Assembly (NCBI GenBank): GCA_009731375.1
Contig: BJOX01000094.1
Span: 241,861 to 271,471, forward strand
Length of the DNA stretch: 29,611 nt
Source of the DNA: Paulinella micropora
Lineage: Eukaryota; Cercozoa; Imbricatea; Euglyphida
Direction: 5' to 3'
Shown: positions 28,464 through 29,611 of the stretch, piece after piece
Layout of the letters: the number at the start of each line of letters is the position of its first letter
Position numbering within the stretch: the stretch's first letter is position 1
The notes under the pieces: model-generated
Told to the model about the DNA's origin: nothing
The model's input: only the letters and a program-made list of their open reading frames with translations
The model's database searches: none
Translations under genes and position numbers: made by a program

Positions 28464-28912
28464 TAATCTATGGGCGTGGCTTAGCTTGAAAAGCCATGGC
28501 CTCCTATACTACCCCCGGACAAGAACTTTCAGCACCGGCCAAGCTGCACACCAACCACTGTCTCGCTGTGGTTGGTGTCTGTGCCCAGTTCAAGCCGAAA
28601 GGTAGCCGAGCCCTTTTGAACTATACGGGACAACACTAGAACACTCCCCAGGAGCGTGTGCCCTAAGGAGATGATGCCACAAGCAAGTCGAGGTTTCAGG
28701 AGTTCACGCTCGTTGTGAGTTACCTTCTACAACCCCGACTTCATCAACCCTTTGCATCACGCCCCGACTTCATCAGCCATGGTCAGGAGTTGGTTGCCTG
28801 TTTAGCCCTTGCGCTGCGCGCGATTAACGGCGGACACAAAATCGTCATTGTAGGAGATAGTTAGATCTGAACCCCAGGCTGAGTTGCCAGTGGCAGAGAC
28901 CGTCTCCAGGGA
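28464..28912. mobile_element. Unclassified 450-bp insert in (GATA)n
   Basis: Unique sequence embedded in GATA repeat. It has a near-repeat CCCCGACTTCATCA(A/G)CC at about 28733 and 28762, a short hairpin (ACCAACCACTGTCTCGC paired with GTGGTTGGT) and no useful ORF. TGGCTTAGCTTG near its left end resembles a Pol III A box, but no properly spaced B box was found. Probably a mobile element of unknown class. Confidence 0.45.
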
Positions 28913-28918
28913 TAGATG

Positions 28919-29004
<86 letters not shown>

Positions 29005-29033
29005 CTCGCGCTCTAAAAGTAACACATAGATAA

Positions 29034-29109
<76 letters not shown>

Positions 29110-29130
29110 TTAGATTTAGATAGATAGATC

Positions 29131-29205
<75 letters not shown>

Positions 29206-29241
29206 GGATGGATGGATGGCTGATGGATGGCTAGATAGATG

Positions 29242-29320
<79 letters not shown>

Positions 29321-29397
29321 GGATGGATGGATAGATAGATAGATAGATGGATTGGATGGGATAGGATAGGATAGGATAGATAGATAGATAGATAGAC

Positions 29398-29439
<42 letters not shown>
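28913..29439. repeat. (GATA)n with one exon-edge copy
   Basis: GATA with GATG and GATAG variants. Contains the ACTCGCGCTCTAAAA|GTAACA edge copy at 29004-29018. The right end is the tail of element B copy 4. Confidence 0.95.
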
Positions 29440-29441
<2 letters not shown>

Positions 29442-29611
29442 GAAATATCGACTATTGTCAGAAAAAAGGAGCTTCCGATTTCGTCAACCAGGAAGTCTGT
29501 GGGTAAAGTATTAACCCGATGCCCAGCTAAGCCGTGATGTTTGCACGGAAGGGACTGATACAGGCGATACCAAAGCTTCCTGGTACCAGGCGGGGCCAGG
29601 GCTCGTTCCAT
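29440..29611 (-). mobile_element. Interspersed element B, copy 4 (cut by window end)
   Basis: Same orientation as copies 2 and 3, tail terminus ATGAAATATCGAC next to (GATA)n. Nearly identical to 10137-10307 with a few substitutions. Confidence 0.85.

Noticed and set aside
28464-28912. tRNA-derived SINE
   Set aside because: An A-box-like string is present, but no B box at the right spacing and no simple tail clearly associated, so class left open.

Overview
The window is eukaryotic nuclear DNA, not bacterial. It contains intron-like GT...AG boundaries, very short GC-rich coding islands, a LINE fragment of the restriction-like-endonuclease (RLE) type, a tRNA-derived SINE, foldback/MITE-like elements and several interstitial CCCTAA telomere-type units. 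Most of the remaining sequence is microsatellite: (TATC)n/(GATA)n, (TATG)n/(CATA)n, (AT)n, (CT)n, (GT)n, (ATT)n, (CAT)n, (GAA)n and 5-mers. The species cannot be fixed from sequence alone. A metazoan, or a repeat-rich protist or alga with EGF-type membrane proteins, would both fit. Eleven N gaps (eight of 10 bases; others about 186, 218 and 200) show a scaffolded short-read assembly.

The long open frames in the window are translated microsatellites ([24 protein letters not shown], poly-S/H/D/K and so on) and are not genes. Hidden between the repeats is a collinear series of micro-exons, 24 to about 200 nt long, all on the + strand. Their splice phases and cysteine spacing fit together into what looks like one gene running through at least 5.9-28.3 kb, probably starting further left. 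Part 1 (about 1.3-2.5 kb, then 5.9-17.1 kb) encodes a cysteine-rich ectodomain. One complete six-cysteine EGF-like domain is split over four exons (9603, 13201, 13484, 14476) that join in phase. Another EGF-like domain is assembled from the exons at 6410 and 7551. Further Cys-rich modules lie at 15169, 15888 and 17014. Part 2 (19.2-28.3 kb) encodes several hydrophobic segments (19167, 21342, 21889, 22432, 23412, 23747, 24754, 26782, 27708), followed by a basic tail (28273). The product would be a multipass membrane protein with an EGF-like extracellular region. No start codon exon, promoter, stop codon or poly(A) signal could be assigned.

The most unusual feature is that nearly every exon is accompanied by partial copies of itself. 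Each copy keeps one exon edge and its splice site, while the other side dissolves directly into a microsatellite. Where copies can be aligned, many differences fall at third codon positions of the same frame chosen by splicing, so the copies descend from real coding sequence. Either the locus has been amplified exon by exon through its microsatellite introns, or the assembly has stitched paralogous loci together across microsatellites.

Mobile elements sit in the introns. LINE family A has an RLE-type C-terminus at 25.4-26.3 kb and 3' ends at 8.9, 16.1 and 26.3 kb. Family B has four copies at 7.0, 10.1, 10.7 and 29.4 kb. Both A and B end in the same ATCTCAT motif running straight into (CTAT)n. 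Also present are a tRNA-SINE (17.8 kb), two long-TIR MITEs (12.9 and 24.5 kb), a near-perfect 151-bp palindrome (14.8 kb) and unclassified islands at 8.6, 12.7, 17.5 and 28.5 kb.
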